From positions 66,931,709 through 66,995,708 of the forward strand of contig CM041084.1 of assembly GCA_023079485.1 (NCBI GenBank): DNA of 64,000 bases, read 5' to 3'. Source of the stretch: Archilochus colubris (lineage: Eukaryota; Chordata; Aves; Apodiformes; Trochilidae). The notes beneath the pieces were generated by a model that was given only the letters and a program-made list of their open reading frames with translations, was not told the origin of the DNA and did no database searches. The position numbers were made by a program, and so were the translations under genes. This document shows, piece after piece, positions 34,511 through 47,628 of the stretch. Each line of letters begins with the position of its first letter. Within the stretch, counting starts at the first letter, position 1.

Positions 34511-37500
34511 CTTTTTACTTGATCTCTTTGTAACATCTTCTGAGGATGCAACACACAATAAAACATATTGTATGATAATAGTGAAAAGATTAAGTTACGT
34601 TCGGATGCTGTCTTCTTTAACAGAATATGTACGAAATAAAATCTTTAAATTATTCTTTAAGAAAATTTGAAGGTCCTGTGGTGTGAATGGCTAAATGCCA
34701 GCCTTGCTGGTATTCACACTCTTACTATTCAGGACTAAGCTTTTCTTCAGCATCTTGTTTATTACAAAATCTTGGGAGAAGGTGCTGCTCAGATATATTT
34801 TTCAAATTTTTAAATAAATAGCCATTGGTTGAATAACATTTAAGCCTTCTAAAGAAAAGAAGCCTATGCACAAAGTAAATACACTCTGTGTGTATGAATG
34901 TCTGAATGTATTGGTATCAAGAGGTCAGAAATTCACTTCTGCTCCATCCCAATAATCCCTTTTCAAAAGTACTTGTTAAAAGCAAGCTGTGAAGCCATTG
35001 TGGAAGCCAAAGGAAATACAGTAGGTGTGTCAGTGTTTTTGCAATTCAATCTCCATTGAATTGCAGTGCTGCTCTTTTTCTTGAACTTGTTAGCATTTAG
35101 ATCAAAATATGTTTAGTTTAAATTTAGGATGTGGTGGTTTATAAGTTGACATAATTAACTTTTTTTTTTAGTACTATTTTCAAGAAACTAGTATTTAAAT
35201 ACAGCTTCATTAAATTTTTAGTTCAAATCAACGTGAGATTTAAAATGTCTTCCAGGATTCTGACTATGACAGGAGTGAGATTCTCCACAAACTCCATTGC
35301 TAGGTCTTGACAGTTCTGAGTCTCCTTGTGTGGCGTATTCTGGTCTGGAGCCATGAAAAGCCTCTTCCTAAATGATTAGCTTAGGTAAAAGTATGGTTGT
35401 CTTATTTTAGCTGCCTGAGTGCACGTTTTAAAAAAAAATAAATCTTTCCCTGTTACTTATTTACAACATATGGGCAATAACCACTAAACCATTATGATAT
35501 TGAAGCCCACAGAGTGGAAATTAGTTCTTTGACTTTTAAGTGCCTCTGAGGATGAACTGTTGTGTCCTGTGAGGTCAGCCTCTAGAGAGTCTCCATCTAT
35601 CTTTTGCACAGCATTCTAAGTCTGATTCTGTTTCTCCATCAAACATACAGATTACCACAAGGCTCAGCTGCCTGCCCAGGCAGATGTAAACATCTGTTCC
35701 CTCCTGCATAAGCAGGAGAACTGGAGACACAGCTTTCCTCCAGAGCCTTGATGATGAAGAAAATCAGTTTATGTCATGGATTGCTACCATTGATGGTTAC
35801 ATGTTTAGTGAATGTTAAACACTTTTCTGCAGACTATGTTAGAATAGCAGTGGAAGAGTTAAATGGGAAGGGTGGTTGAGGAGGAGAAGGGCAGGGCTCG
35901 TTTTCAGAATCCATCATTTATTTTGGGGGGCTAGGTACCAACCATCACATTTCCTCAAGTTTTGGATTGTACCTACCCTTGTAATCAACGTTTCTATTTA
36001 TTTAAATAACTTCAGACTGTCTCCTTCTCAGGAAAATGTTTTGAAGTCAGTACAGCTCAGACGAAGCGCTGCAGACATAGTACAAGCCATCCTATGTCCT
36101 AAAGGTTTTATAGCTTGAATTATGTTCTGGATGTCAAGTAGCAGCATGTTGTGTTGAAACTAACGTGCTAGTAAGTGCCAGGAAACATCTTTGACTCATC
36201 TGAAATATCACAATATTTCTCTAGCCCAATAAATAGGCAAATAGGTTTTCAAATTAATGTTCTTTATATGTAAACTAGTTTTGAAGGGAGGAACATGTAT
36301 TGATCGATTTAAGTAGTTTCATCGCTGTCCAAAATAAATTAGATATCACACTCTTAATGTATTTTCACTGACCTTGCTAATTTACAACATGAAAATAAAT
36401 GTTTGTGTTTTGTTTACAAAACAATAATAACATGTATTTCATGTAGACCTCTAAAGAGGTTTCCTGATTTCCAGAGCCATTAATCACATTTTTTTTAAAT
36501 TTCTTATTTTATTATTTTCAGTTTGTAATTTATACCAAAAATTGCTGCCTATTATTTTCCCATCTTGAATGTAAAGGTGAATATTTGTCAAACTGGTGTG
36601 GCACCATCACAATCACATCCAAAAGCAATGGGAACATAGCATGAACATAGCCCTACCAGCTATAGTGATGCAGTGGTGGGCAGGTAAGTATCCTATACTC
36701 CCGTACTTACATAGAACTCTTCATTCAGTGAACCAGTAGCAGTACTTAAAAACCTGTGTGTATTTTTAGGCTTGATTTTGGGGGTTTATTTCTAAACAAT
36801 TTTTTTTAATCCTTAAGGGAGGAATTCTCTTACCATTGCAAGTTATTGCTACCATTAGCTAGGGACCTGGTGCTTCTGAAACTTTTATGGGTAATTTATT
36901 CTGGGATTATAAACTTTTTCTGCTACTCTAGGGAATGGAAGGGCTTGTCACATGTCAAAGACAAAGTAATCTGCCCTTGTCATAAAATGTTATACTGAAA
37001 ACATTGTTATGATAAATAGATCACTCTTCATACCTCTTTTCCTCTCCTAATATCTCATGTGGTAACCTTAGCCAATGCTCCTCTGAGTTACTGATTTTTA
37101 GGCCAAATGTTAATTCCGCATTTGAAGTAAACATTATCCTAGAGGAACTTCCCTTGTAGCCATGTCCGTAAGGAAGGAAGAGGAATTGGGTTTTGCTGTA
37201 TTTTTTTCTGGACTGAATGTGCTACTATCACTTGTGTTAGTGAATATTTTCTTGTGACTTAATTAGCTATTAAGTGCTATCTCTGCTTCTTTGTAACACA
37301 TTTTTGCCCTGAGATGCAGAACCTTTTGTGATATGTAAATGTACCAATTTGAACTTACTCTTGTTCAATAGAATATATACATAGATGTCTCTTACAGAAA
37401 CAGGATCAGGGTGGGGTTTTTTTCCTTCGTCATGTAAACCTCCAAGTGAGCATCATAACCGGTTTTCAAGGAAAACCCCTGAAAAATTGCTGATCTTTTC

Positions 37501-38943
37501 CTTATCTTTATCTTCACCTGTAAATTTTAATATCTGAACTTAACATATTTGGGCTTGACTAGCCTAAAAGGCAGTATTTAGTCAATGCTTCTCTTCTTGG
37601 AGAAAAAATTTACCTGTTTTCCTGAATATTTCTGATCTCCCTTTCTGTTGCAGTGGTTAGATTAAACTGTTTCACTGCACAGGAGATGGGTTGGCAGTTT
37701 TATTGGATGACTTGTTTTCACTGAACTGGTGTAAGCTTAAATTTTAAATCTAATTTCATTTTTCTATCTGATATTAAAATATATGTGTTCTGGTCTGGTC
37801 AGGTCTAAGTATTGCATTTTATGCTGAGATCTTCAGTTAGAAGAGCAAGAGTGTGGGTGCCACAGTTTTAAAGGTGGAGGCTACACATAGCCCAAAAGAG
37901 AGGTTTTGGCTGGTAGACACTCCTTGCTGCATAAAAGCAGATTGTTTATACTACATTGTTTTTTAGAGTAACTATTGGAACAAAAATAATAAAATATGTG
38001 TAATGTTTCTTTTTTCCTGTTACATGAAATAGTTTAACATGTGTGAAATGTGTTACTTCACTTAGGATGTAGTAATTTCTTTGATTTGTATGTTACTTTT
38101 GGACTGCAGAAATACTCATGGAATATGTAGTTCCTGAGAGGCTGAGTTTTAAAATTTTACTGGAGCTAGCAGAGGTCTCCTCTATGTCTTAGCTGATCAT
38201 TACGCTACAAAGATCAGAAGGCTGGGGGCATATTATTTTGTAACTAGCCTGCAAGTATTCAAACAGTGCTTGCTTGTGCTAAGAGCACCTGGGAAATACA
38301 AGGAGTGGAAAGCCATAGTGGATAGTTCTGGCACATTGTGCCTGGTGCATAGGGATGTTACGTAATTTATGTAGATGAACATCAGCTGTGCCTGCCTCAA
38401 AACCTCAAATCTGCCTCTGACTTGGTCTGTGAGTGAACCAGTCATTCAGCTTTGCTGAGCAAAATATTCTTTTCCCTCCATTCAACCATGAATCCTTCTG
38501 CACTTTTATTGTGTAAGTAGCTGCATCCGATTTCCCATGAGCATGAATTTTGCACCCATGGCATTTCTGGGTAATTATTCCGCTCCTGGTTGAGGCTGGG
38601 GTGTTCAGCCCCCATTTCTTTTTGGTAATGTTATAATCTATAAAGCTTGTGAAGACTTCTGGGTTGTGTTACTAATTAAACAGAAAAAATACACAAGGAA
38701 AGATCTAGTTCACTTGACTTTCTGTGCCTTAGGTAGTATTCATAGTGTACAAAACAACCTGCTTTTTTTTTTTCTGAGCCTCTGGTATCAGAATCACAGT
38801 ACTCTATATCTGAACCTCCTTGAATCATTTCATATATTATCCAAAGGCACTACATTTACAATCCCAAATGTCTAAAAATGATATTCAGTACTCTGTTGTA
38901 GTCACAAAGTAGGACGGTGGGTTTGTCATGCATTTCAAATGGA

Positions 38944-38965
38944 TTTTTTTTTTTTTTTTTTTTTT
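38944..38965. repeat. Poly(T) tract
   Basis: A run of about 22 T on +. No retrocopy was recognised beside it. Confidence 0.9.
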
Positions 38966-40223
38966 AGTCTCTAGATTTGACTAATAAGCTTTGCATATAT
39001 TAGAGTTTTCTATGCTGGTAAATATTACCTTGTAATTTCAAATGCCAACATTGCTGTCAAAATTGATGTTGTAAGTTTGCAAAACTAAACATGCTATAAA
39101 TGGGGGAAAGTCATTGAGCCATGGGGTAATGGGAACTCCAGTGGGGGATGTTTGTCATTATTGACTTGAGTTATAAGAAACAAAGATTTTTGGATAATCT
39201 TTGAAGCTGATAGAAATGGAGGAGAGGATAGAGATTGGCAAATAACTCAAATATTCCAAATCCTGTAACTTCTTCTATGTTGTTTATAAACTGACAGAAC
39301 ACTTGGTCTGTTGGTTCATATGGATTGTTTAATAAATTGTACTTACGGTTTATTGTTGTCTTTTTTGTGACATGAGTGGATCCTGTCGAAATTCTATGTC
39401 TATTCTATTACTAGATTCATTTTGTGTCTGTGCTTAAATTCTTCAAGAGACATAATTAAGCATCTTTGTTACTAGAATCCAAGTAAAACTGTGTTAGGCT
39501 CAGAATTACTAGACTGCCAAAATGACCAGCAAAGACTCACCTCAGCCTTCAAAGAATTGTCTTTTGTCAGTCCAATTATCTTAGTTATTTTAAAACTGAA
39601 TGTTGTCAACATATTTATGATATTCAATTCTTCTTGTCTTCTAAAGAATTGACATGTTATTGTTTCCATATTATAATATTATGGGTACTGTAACTAGATA
39701 GGTAGTAAATCTAAATCTTTAGTTTCAGAAATAATGCTGTGCTTCAGAAGTGTCCTCTCCAAATTTCATCATCGTCTACCCACACTGCATTGAGGAAGTT
39801 AAAATAGCTCAAGGCATTATGTCTTGTTGCTTAATTAAAAAAAGCTAAGCACTCTTGCTTCATCAAAGAGAAATCATGTTCCACTGGCATGTGGGAAATG
39901 CTTTCGTCCTGGAAGGCTGCTTAGCACCAGTGAGCTTCTAAATTGACAGTCACCAAGAGGTGCCATGTGGTTAGCCCTCCTCAGGGTACCTAAGTCACAA
40001 ACTATACTACGTCTCTAATCTTAGAATAGAGGGTAACTCCTAGTCACACTGAAAAGAAGAAATTTGGGCCACAGGGCTGGACTAAAACTCTTATCTTTCC
40101 TGAAAAGTGTAGTAGAATTTGTAATGACAGCTTGCAGAAGGCCAGGCATCTTTTAAAAAGTGTTCAGAAACAGCAGTACAGCAAATGGAATGGTGTCTTT
40201 CTGCCTCAAAAGGAAGAAGAGAG

Positions 40224-40305
40224 AAAAAAGCCTTGTCAGGATTTGAACTTGTGGTTTCAAGGCATTCCCCACCTGGTAATTGGACTGCTGAGCTACTCAG
40301 GTGTC
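40224..40305 (-). ncRNA. Possible tRNA-derived fossil (tRNA pseudogene or SINE head)
   Basis: On the minus strand TAGCTCAGCAG (40295-40285) resembles a Pol III A box and AGTTCAAATCC (40249-40239) a B box, at normal spacing, followed 9 nt later by T6 (A6 on +, 40224-40229) as a possible terminator. The D and acceptor stems do not pair properly, so it is not a working tRNA. Chance resemblance is not excluded. Confidence 0.3.
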
Positions 40306-40759
40306 CTGGTGAGCTGTTGGCAGGGTCTTGGCAGTGAAAGCTTAGCAGAAAACTATTTGTCATTTCAGACCATCAGGACACTTTTCATCTGAGGCAAATT
40401 CTGTTTCTAGTTCCTGCAGCACATCTTTGTCTGTTGCCTCGTTAACTGAACAACTTGTTCGATTGGGTCCTTCACTAGTAACCTTTTTTTTTTTTAACCT
40501 CTTCTGCAATATAACATTGCAGTTGCAACTCCAATGAAGATCAAAAGAATGCTTTCATTTGGACATTTTTCTTTTAACCCTGACCTCTGAAAAGCACTCT
40601 CTTCTGCATAGATTCTTTACACTTAGAATTAAACTGATAACTGCTTTTAGTTTTAGAAGCATAGTAAAAAAATTCATCTTTCAAAGAGCTGTGAAAGCAA
40701 TCCTAGTTAACTGTGAATAGCACAGATAGCATTCTGGGACCATGAAGATGATGATGTTT

Positions 40760-41880
40760 GGAGACAGAGGATAAATCATGCCTGACCAACATCATTGACT
40801 GGATTTGTGAATGAGGGCAGAGCAGTGGATGTTGTTTACTTCTGTTTTAGGGAGGTTTTCAGTGCTGGTTCCCACAATGTTCTTGTATCCAAGTTAGCTT
40901 GCTATAGTCTGGATAGACGTACAACCATGGGCCTTTGAGAGTGGTTGGATGCTAGGGTTTAGATGTTAATGGATCTTGGTAGTTAATAATGGTAGTTAAT
41001 GGATCTTCAGAGGGTTATCCTGGGACTCATTCTGTTTCACATCTTCATAAATGACCCAGAGGAAGTTACAGTGCAGTAAAGTTTGCAGATGATGCCACAT
41101 TAGGGAGCCAACATGCTCAAGGACTACTGTCCAGAGGGCCTTCAGAAGCCTGAAGGGAATCCCTGAAGGAAAAGGCCAACAGTAACCATATGAAATTTAG
41201 TAAGGACAAGTGCAGTGTACTACACCTGGGAGGGGGATGCCCTGGACACACATCAAGCTGAAGACTGACTGGCCAGGAATCAGCTCTGATGAAAGGGGGT
41301 TAGGGGTCCCAGCAGCCAGCCACATGCTCTGGAAACAAGGAAGGCCAAGAGCTTCCTGAGATGTATCAACAGTTGCTCAGGCAGCAGACTGAGAGGGGTG
41401 ATTGCCCCCCTTCTAGCTGGTGCTTGTTAGACTGGAGTACTACATGCAGTATTGCCCCAACCCCCCATGCAGAAAGGACATGGATAGCCTAAAGCAAGAT
41501 ATGCAGAAACCACCGAAGTTGTTGGGCAGTGAAGCAGCTTCCTTGTGAAAAGAGCCCGAGGGAACTGGGCTGGGTCATCCTGGATGAGTGAAAACATTGA
41601 GAGAACATAATAGAAGCCATTACATCAAGGTATCCAGGGTTGCTTGGAGGGAGGGCAAGAGACAGCAGAAGTCAAATGAAGGAAGAGGTTTTCTGAGTGG
41701 CTTTAAGGAAAATATTTTTCCCCACAAGGACAGCCAAGCAATTCAGCATTATTCCCCAAGAGGTGGTCCAGTCACCATCCTGGTTTCGAGACCTGACTGG
41801 ACAAAGCCATGAGTAGCCTGATCCAATCCCATCACTGGCCCTCCTCCCTGAAGGAGCTGAGACTGGAGACCTCCTGAGCT
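40760..41880 (+). mobile_element. Old decayed CR1 LINE (reverse transcriptase region to 3' part)
   Basis: Fragments in CR1 order are readable: CCTGACCAACATC (LTNI) near 40780, GAGGGCAGAGCAGTGGATGT (RAVDV) near 40815, ATCTTCATAAATGACC (IFINDP) near 41042, AAGTTTGCAGATGATGCCAC (KFADDAT) near 41080, and a 3' part near 41590-41830 with AAGAGGTGGTCCAGTCACC. Many stops, frameshifts and deletions are present, so it is one of the oldest copies here. Confidence 0.8.
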
Positions 41881-44800
41881 GCTTTGCAGCGTATCTCTGG
41901 TGCTGTTCTCTGCCAGCCATGCTTCTTATCAATGCCACTGGAACTCATATTTTGTATGTAGCAGAGAAATGAAGTAATGGCTTGTGGATTTCATTTGTAG
42001 GCTTTTTGTGAAGACTGTCTAGAAACTCTGACTAGAACCAGAATCAGGAAATATTGGATTAACCAATGGTCTTAATTTTTGTTTCTTTTCTCTCCTCCTT
42101 TCCCAGCTTCCAGCCACCAACCCCGCTCCCCCAAGCAAATTCTGGTTCCAGAAATAGGCTAAATAGGCTTTGCTTTGATTTTATAAAACAGACAGGTGTC
42201 ATTGTTGCTGTGCTGTAACTCAAGGTGGCAGTGCTGAAAATGTGTCGAATGATGGAGTTTGAGGAACACCTTGCTGATAAAACATTTCCTCTACACCCTT
42301 CTGTTGGTCCTGTGTTTAATTAGGGAGGTCACAACTACTTCCCTATGAATTAATTACCTCTGAGTCTCAAACAAACATCTGTTGTCAAGTGTTTCTTTTT
42401 TTTGGTAATAAATGGCAGCTTTTATCTCACCTTTGTTGGAGTCCCTTAGTGAGACCTTTGTAGAGGAAAAAAGAATGTAAATAAATACCTATATATGGAA
42501 ATCCTTATGTCTACACATATTTATATGTAAATAAAGATTCCTTCTGAAGTAATTCTATACATTGAGACATCCTCACTAGTGCTAATAAAAGTTTAAGGTA
42601 GGCTAAAATTATTTTTCTGCAAATATTTTTTTAATTATAAAAACTTTCTATTTTTAAATGCTAAGTAATTCTGAAAATTCAGCTAGGCAAATGCAAATTT
42701 CACCTGGTGCACATTTTACTAGTAATAATGAGAAATTAGGAAAATGTATACTATCCCTACCTTAAGTGAATAGATGTTAACTGGAAAGGACAAGCAGTAA
42801 GAAAGTATAGTTAGTGAAACAACAACCTGTTATAAAAAGGATCCTTCACTTGATTTAATATTACTGTATTGTAAGTCAATATCTCACTTTTGCACATTGT
42901 GTCCTTAAATAAAAGCATTATATACTTCATTTCAGAATTACTGACCAGAGTGGGATTCCTAGGGGTTAGCTACTGATCACTTGCCTTGATAAGTTAAATA
43001 GAATTTAAGCTAATAAAGAAAAATGTATTTTACTTCATTGCTTTTGAGACAAACATTGCTTAGCTAGGTTTATTTTGAGGGGATAGCACTGGGTAGTTAG
43101 AGGTATGTGCTGTGTTTCAGCTTTTTTACACTCTGGTTTAGCAGAGCACAAAGATACAAGAGTGAAAGGCTGAAACTGATATTTTATTTTATTTCGGTTT
43201 TTTAATTCTGTTTGAGCATGACATAAGTCAACATTTTGAAATAAAAACATCTATATCCCTGAGCAGCTAGTATTTTCTGAAGCACTTTATTGCAATTTCA
43301 TTTTTTCTTAGTAGCCGTGGTTTCAGACTTGGCTTCTCGTAAGCTTCATTTTTATGAGGACACGTTAGGTTTTCGATTGTGCTTCAGGGAAGGAAGAAGA
43401 TGAACTCTTTGAAGGTAGAGGTGAATGACTTATTATTAAGAAAAGACTGTCTTCTAACTATAACCCTGTTTTTTACTGTTATTAGGGGGCATGGTTTCTT
43501 AACAGGTGGTGCCCGTTCCCTGGGGGTCTGTGGTAATGTTTTTTGCCCTGGTCTTGTTCTCACATGAAACCCCAACCAATCCCAAAGGTCTGCAGGAACT
43601 GTTTGAGTGTATGCAGAATTGCTTTCTCATTCTCTTTCTTCAGAGGGCTTGCTTGGTACTTCTTTGATGAAGAGTCCCCTTTGTTTATGGGACTTTGTCA
43701 GCCTCTCTTGGTGGGATCTATTGCTAACTTTATCCATCTAAATCAGTACTGCTGTGTTGCTGTGTCCCCTCTCCCTTGGCCCTGATGCTCATCCAGTCCC
43801 ATGCAAAGCAAATGGAGCTCAGGGATCCAGAAAAAGCAAAGCAGCAAAAAAGGTTCAGTCTTTTAGTAGACTGGCCTTCTCTCAGGTTACCAAGTTGGAC
43901 TGGCTCACCTCAAGACTTGCTGTGCTGGTCTGAAGGAGGCAGAGGGAGGTTTTGTGGCTACCAGGGAGGGTAGCAAAATTGTAGTAGTTCCCCTTCACTC
44001 ACTTGCTGCAATGTTGTACGCCCTCAGTTCTGTTGTGCCAGCTTGGGTAAATAGTCACCAGTAATACAGCAACTGTGTCACTTCTGGTATGCTTTTCATC
44101 TGTCACTCTGTCTTCAGATACTTATTCTTCTAGGTTAATGTAAAGTTTTCTGAAGATAGCCATCTGTTGTCTGCCACTGGCATTTTGAGTTGTGACTCCA
44201 ACAGTACATGATTGGTTTTAGTGTTTATGCTTATTGGATTGCAAGTACATACCACTAGATTAGCTGGCTACTCTTTTCATCAACCAGAAGATCTTTGGAA
44301 TAGCGATCTTTAAAAAAAAAAAAAAACAAAAAACCAACATATACATGTCTGAATGAACAGCTTCTTTTCATAGTGTGCGTTTGTGTAGTACATGTTGCTA
44401 TACCTGTTGCTGTAATTTCAGAAGAACTCCATTGTCCATGGACTTGCAGCAATATCACAGCCTTAGTGTCAGTGTTAGCTTTTAACACAGCTCAGAAACT
44501 CTTGGAATGTAGAGTGTATTGAATTTTGGAATTGACCCTGCTCACAAGGGCTGTTGTGTATAAAGAGCTGTTGTTTAAAAAACAAACAAAACAAAACACA
44601 CAGAAATATCCAAACCAAAACCAACCATCAAAACTACCAGTTTGTTTATCTCTTAACACTTTTTACATAATTTTCAAAGAATTTGAGTGTTGGTGAAATG
44701 TTCCCCTAGCACCTCACAATGAGGAAGAAAGTATGGTTTTACAGTCATTATAGGACTGAGTTTGAGCTTTGAGTTCAGGTTATTCTTATTTTAAGTGACA

Positions 44801-46567
44801 TATTGAATCTCCATGTAATCTTAGTAAAGAGTAGTACCAGGATGTTCATCTAGTTTTTGAAGTGTGTTTAGAGAATACTGAAGACGTATAGATTTAGGAG
44901 TAGAATTAAGATGGTGCTAAAGGCTATGTAAAACAACTTTATTTGGCTATTAACATTCATACAGGTTTAAGGAAATTATAAAAGGAAAAAATTAGTCTTT
45001 GTATCTTTTGGAAACCTTCCTTCCTTGCAGAAAATATTAATGTTTCTGCAGTTTAACCCTACACGTGTATATGTAGTGCTTTCACCGCATCTTAATGATT
45101 CGGGGTTGTTACTTTTCTAGCAGAAATAAGCTGCTTCCCCTTCAAATCTTGCTTGGGCAGCAGCTGCAGATGGGAATGAGCTTCCATATTTAATACATTC
45201 TATTAAGTTCACACATGCAAACACACAGACTCACTCACTCATGCACCCCAGTGTCACATTATAGGTGAACAGGCCCTAATTAAAAAGCACACACCATCTG
45301 CCGCTGTGTGGCAGCAGGGTGGCACTCCACAACCATCCTGACTCCAGTGAACAAAATGTATTATTTATGAATTTATTATTTATTTACAGAGAAAATATGC
45401 TGCTTGGTTGGTGGAGGCTGCATTAGGAGCTGCATAGCACCATCTAATGTTATGGAGTGCTGCTGGCTATTCATCTTTCTTCTTCCTCTCTCCCCGCCCT
45501 GAATATTTTGGGTTTTGACATCATCTTTAGAATTTTTTATGATTGTGTTTCAGAGAATTTTGTTTCATGTTTCACTTTTATACAAGACTTAAAACAGTTG
45601 TTGAAATATTACGCTGTTTGTGGTATCTGCAGCAGCTTTTTTTCTTCTTCCTAGCACCACACATAGGGTTTCAGTTTCTTTAGTAAAATTAGTACTGATG
45701 TGATGTGGTGGTAGAGAAGGGGAACGTTATCAAGATAGCTGGGCAGGATCAGTTTACTGCCATTTATCCTTCTCCTCCCTTAGCATGTGTGTAATGAAAG
45801 TAGCTATTGTTCAGTCTGAAAATTTTATTTTAATATTGAAGTTGGCCCTTTTTTTTATTGAGCAGTGCAATGGTGTGAAGGGTTTTTATTGGTTTTAAAA
45901 GAAATAGGAGAGATGCAGAGATGACTGCAGATGACTTTGAACCTTCCTTTATAAGAGGAGAGATGATACCTGCTTCCAACTTGCAGAGCTTGTGTCCTGT
46001 TATTGCTTCTTAGTGGGGAAATGGATGAGGTGTTGGACTGAGACTTTTTCAAAGAGGAAAGGGCTGATGGGGAAGGAGTTCTTTTTTGTATGATTGGTCT
46101 ATCAGTCCACCTTTGACTGCCAGATTACAAAGTAAGACCTAGGAATAACGTGCAATATGTATGTTGATGGTAGAATTGAGAATAATGATATTTAGGCTAT
46201 GCAGAATAATAGTCTGATTCAAAAAGCCTTTTGTGGATTTTTTTTTTTTGGTTCTTAGCTTTTTTGTATGTTGAGCTTTACAGTAACCATGCCAGGCATC
46301 CAACAGTATGTTTACAGCAGTAAGGACTGGACTTGTGTAATATGATATTTTCCTACAATAACATCCAGTAAGAGCACTGTTTCAGTTAATGATTATGGAC
46401 ACTGTTTCAAATCAGTCAAGGCAAACCCCTGAATAGAAAGATTTTTCTATAAAACTGGGAAAAATATGTGTGTGTGTATATATCTAGATTTGTAAGACAA
46501 TTCTGCTTTTTGAGTGCTGTGAACTATAGTACATCTATGAAAACATCGTCTTACTGTTTATGTTTAG

Positions 46568-46688
46568 AATGTATGCCATCAGAAGGATAAGAGATGCCTT
46601 CAGAGAAAACAAGAATATAAAGGATTCTGAAAAAATAGAAGAACTTGTGAATAAAGCCAAAGCAAACCTAGAGGTTATTCATCGGCAG
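46568..46688 (+). CDS. LYRM4: LYRM4 (ISD11) coding exon 2
   Basis: Completes codon 29 (AG from exon 1 plus A, Arg) and encodes residues 30-69, beginning [20 protein letters not shown] and ending EVIHRQ. It aligns residue for residue, without gaps, to vertebrate LYRM4 (69 residues over two exons). The acceptor is TTTAG before 46568, and the donor GTATGT follows CAG at 46686-46688. Arg68, which I recall as the site of a human disease substitution, is kept. A tract of about 22 residues normally follows in a third exon, which was not recognised to the right. Exon phases (2 then 0) agree with the two readable exons. Confidence 0.96.
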
Positions 46689-47525
46689 GTATGTTTCTTT
46701 CTCTCATTTTATCCAAGACATGTGCACTTCTCAGTAAACTGTCTTATGCCATTACAGATAAAAAATAGATTGTGCAAAACATCTCAGGATGAACACTACT
46801 TTTTGTATGTCTGAGTTTGAGAGGGTGGGAACCATGAGTTTTTCCATGCTGGATGCAGGGATGTTCTATTAACCAGAACAGGCCTAGTTGTCAAAAATTT
46901 GTATGCTCTTCTGTTAACTTTTCTGCTGTTTGTTTTACTGTCTTTTCATTCTTCTTATCTGTTCTGTCCTAATTTTCCTTTGCATCCGTTTCCTCTAGCT
47001 CATGTGTATTAGATTCCTTTCCTCACTCTTTTTATCTTCCTTCCATCACAGGTTTACAAGAGTGGCTGTGACACTAACTCCAAATAGTCTTGCTTTCTGT
47101 GTTTGTTTTCCCCCACTTCCTGATACAGTGTTATAACAGTAGCAGTACAAGAAAATTCAGAATTAAGTAAATGCTGTCTAAATGTGTCCAAGGAGGGTAA
47201 CAGATTTTTCTTTGCAAAAAGTTGAGTCACGAGTTATATTTTTATCTGAACTTGTCTGAGTAGCATTTGTAGCTTCTCTGTTACTTCCATTGGGTGCTGT
47301 ATTATTTAGACATATTACAGATTGTTGTACTTAAGATACTTCACATTTGATACGTACCTGCCTATCTACAGGTATCTACAATGTCTATCTACATTGACCA
47401 CTGAAAATTTGAAGAAAGCAAACTTCTGTGCCTGAACTCTCTAAGGAACCTTGCAATGCTTAAGCTATCTCACTGCAAAATCTGCACTTACTGACACTGG
47501 TCGGAGCTCAGTAGTACTTTTATTA

Positions 47526-47628
47526 AATATCAAGTGAATATGTACACCTGTACCTTCATGGCCTATTTTAACATAAATATCAAGTGAATATGTGAACCTG
47601 TTCCTTCATAGTCTATTTTAACATAATT
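47526..47628. repeat. 50-bp tandem duplication
   Basis: Two head-to-tail copies with period 50: ATATCAAGTGAATATGT near 47528 and again near 47578, each followed by ACCTG..CCTTCAT..TCTATTTTAACATAA-like sequence, with about five differences. Confidence 0.9.

Larger units (their letters stand above)
29325..46567 (+). other. LYRM4: LYRM4 intron 1
   Basis: About 17.2 kb, GTGAGC at the 5' end and TTTAG at the 3' end. It contains GC-rich sequence to about 29830, a solo LTR (33747-34071), an old CR1 (40760-41880), a possible tRNA-like fossil (40224-40305), simple repeats, and otherwise AT-rich sequence without recognised exons. The stretches 29830-33740, 34080-40220 and 41880-46560 hold nothing else I can support, apart from a weak CR1-like fragment near 32545. 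Confidence 0.9.
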
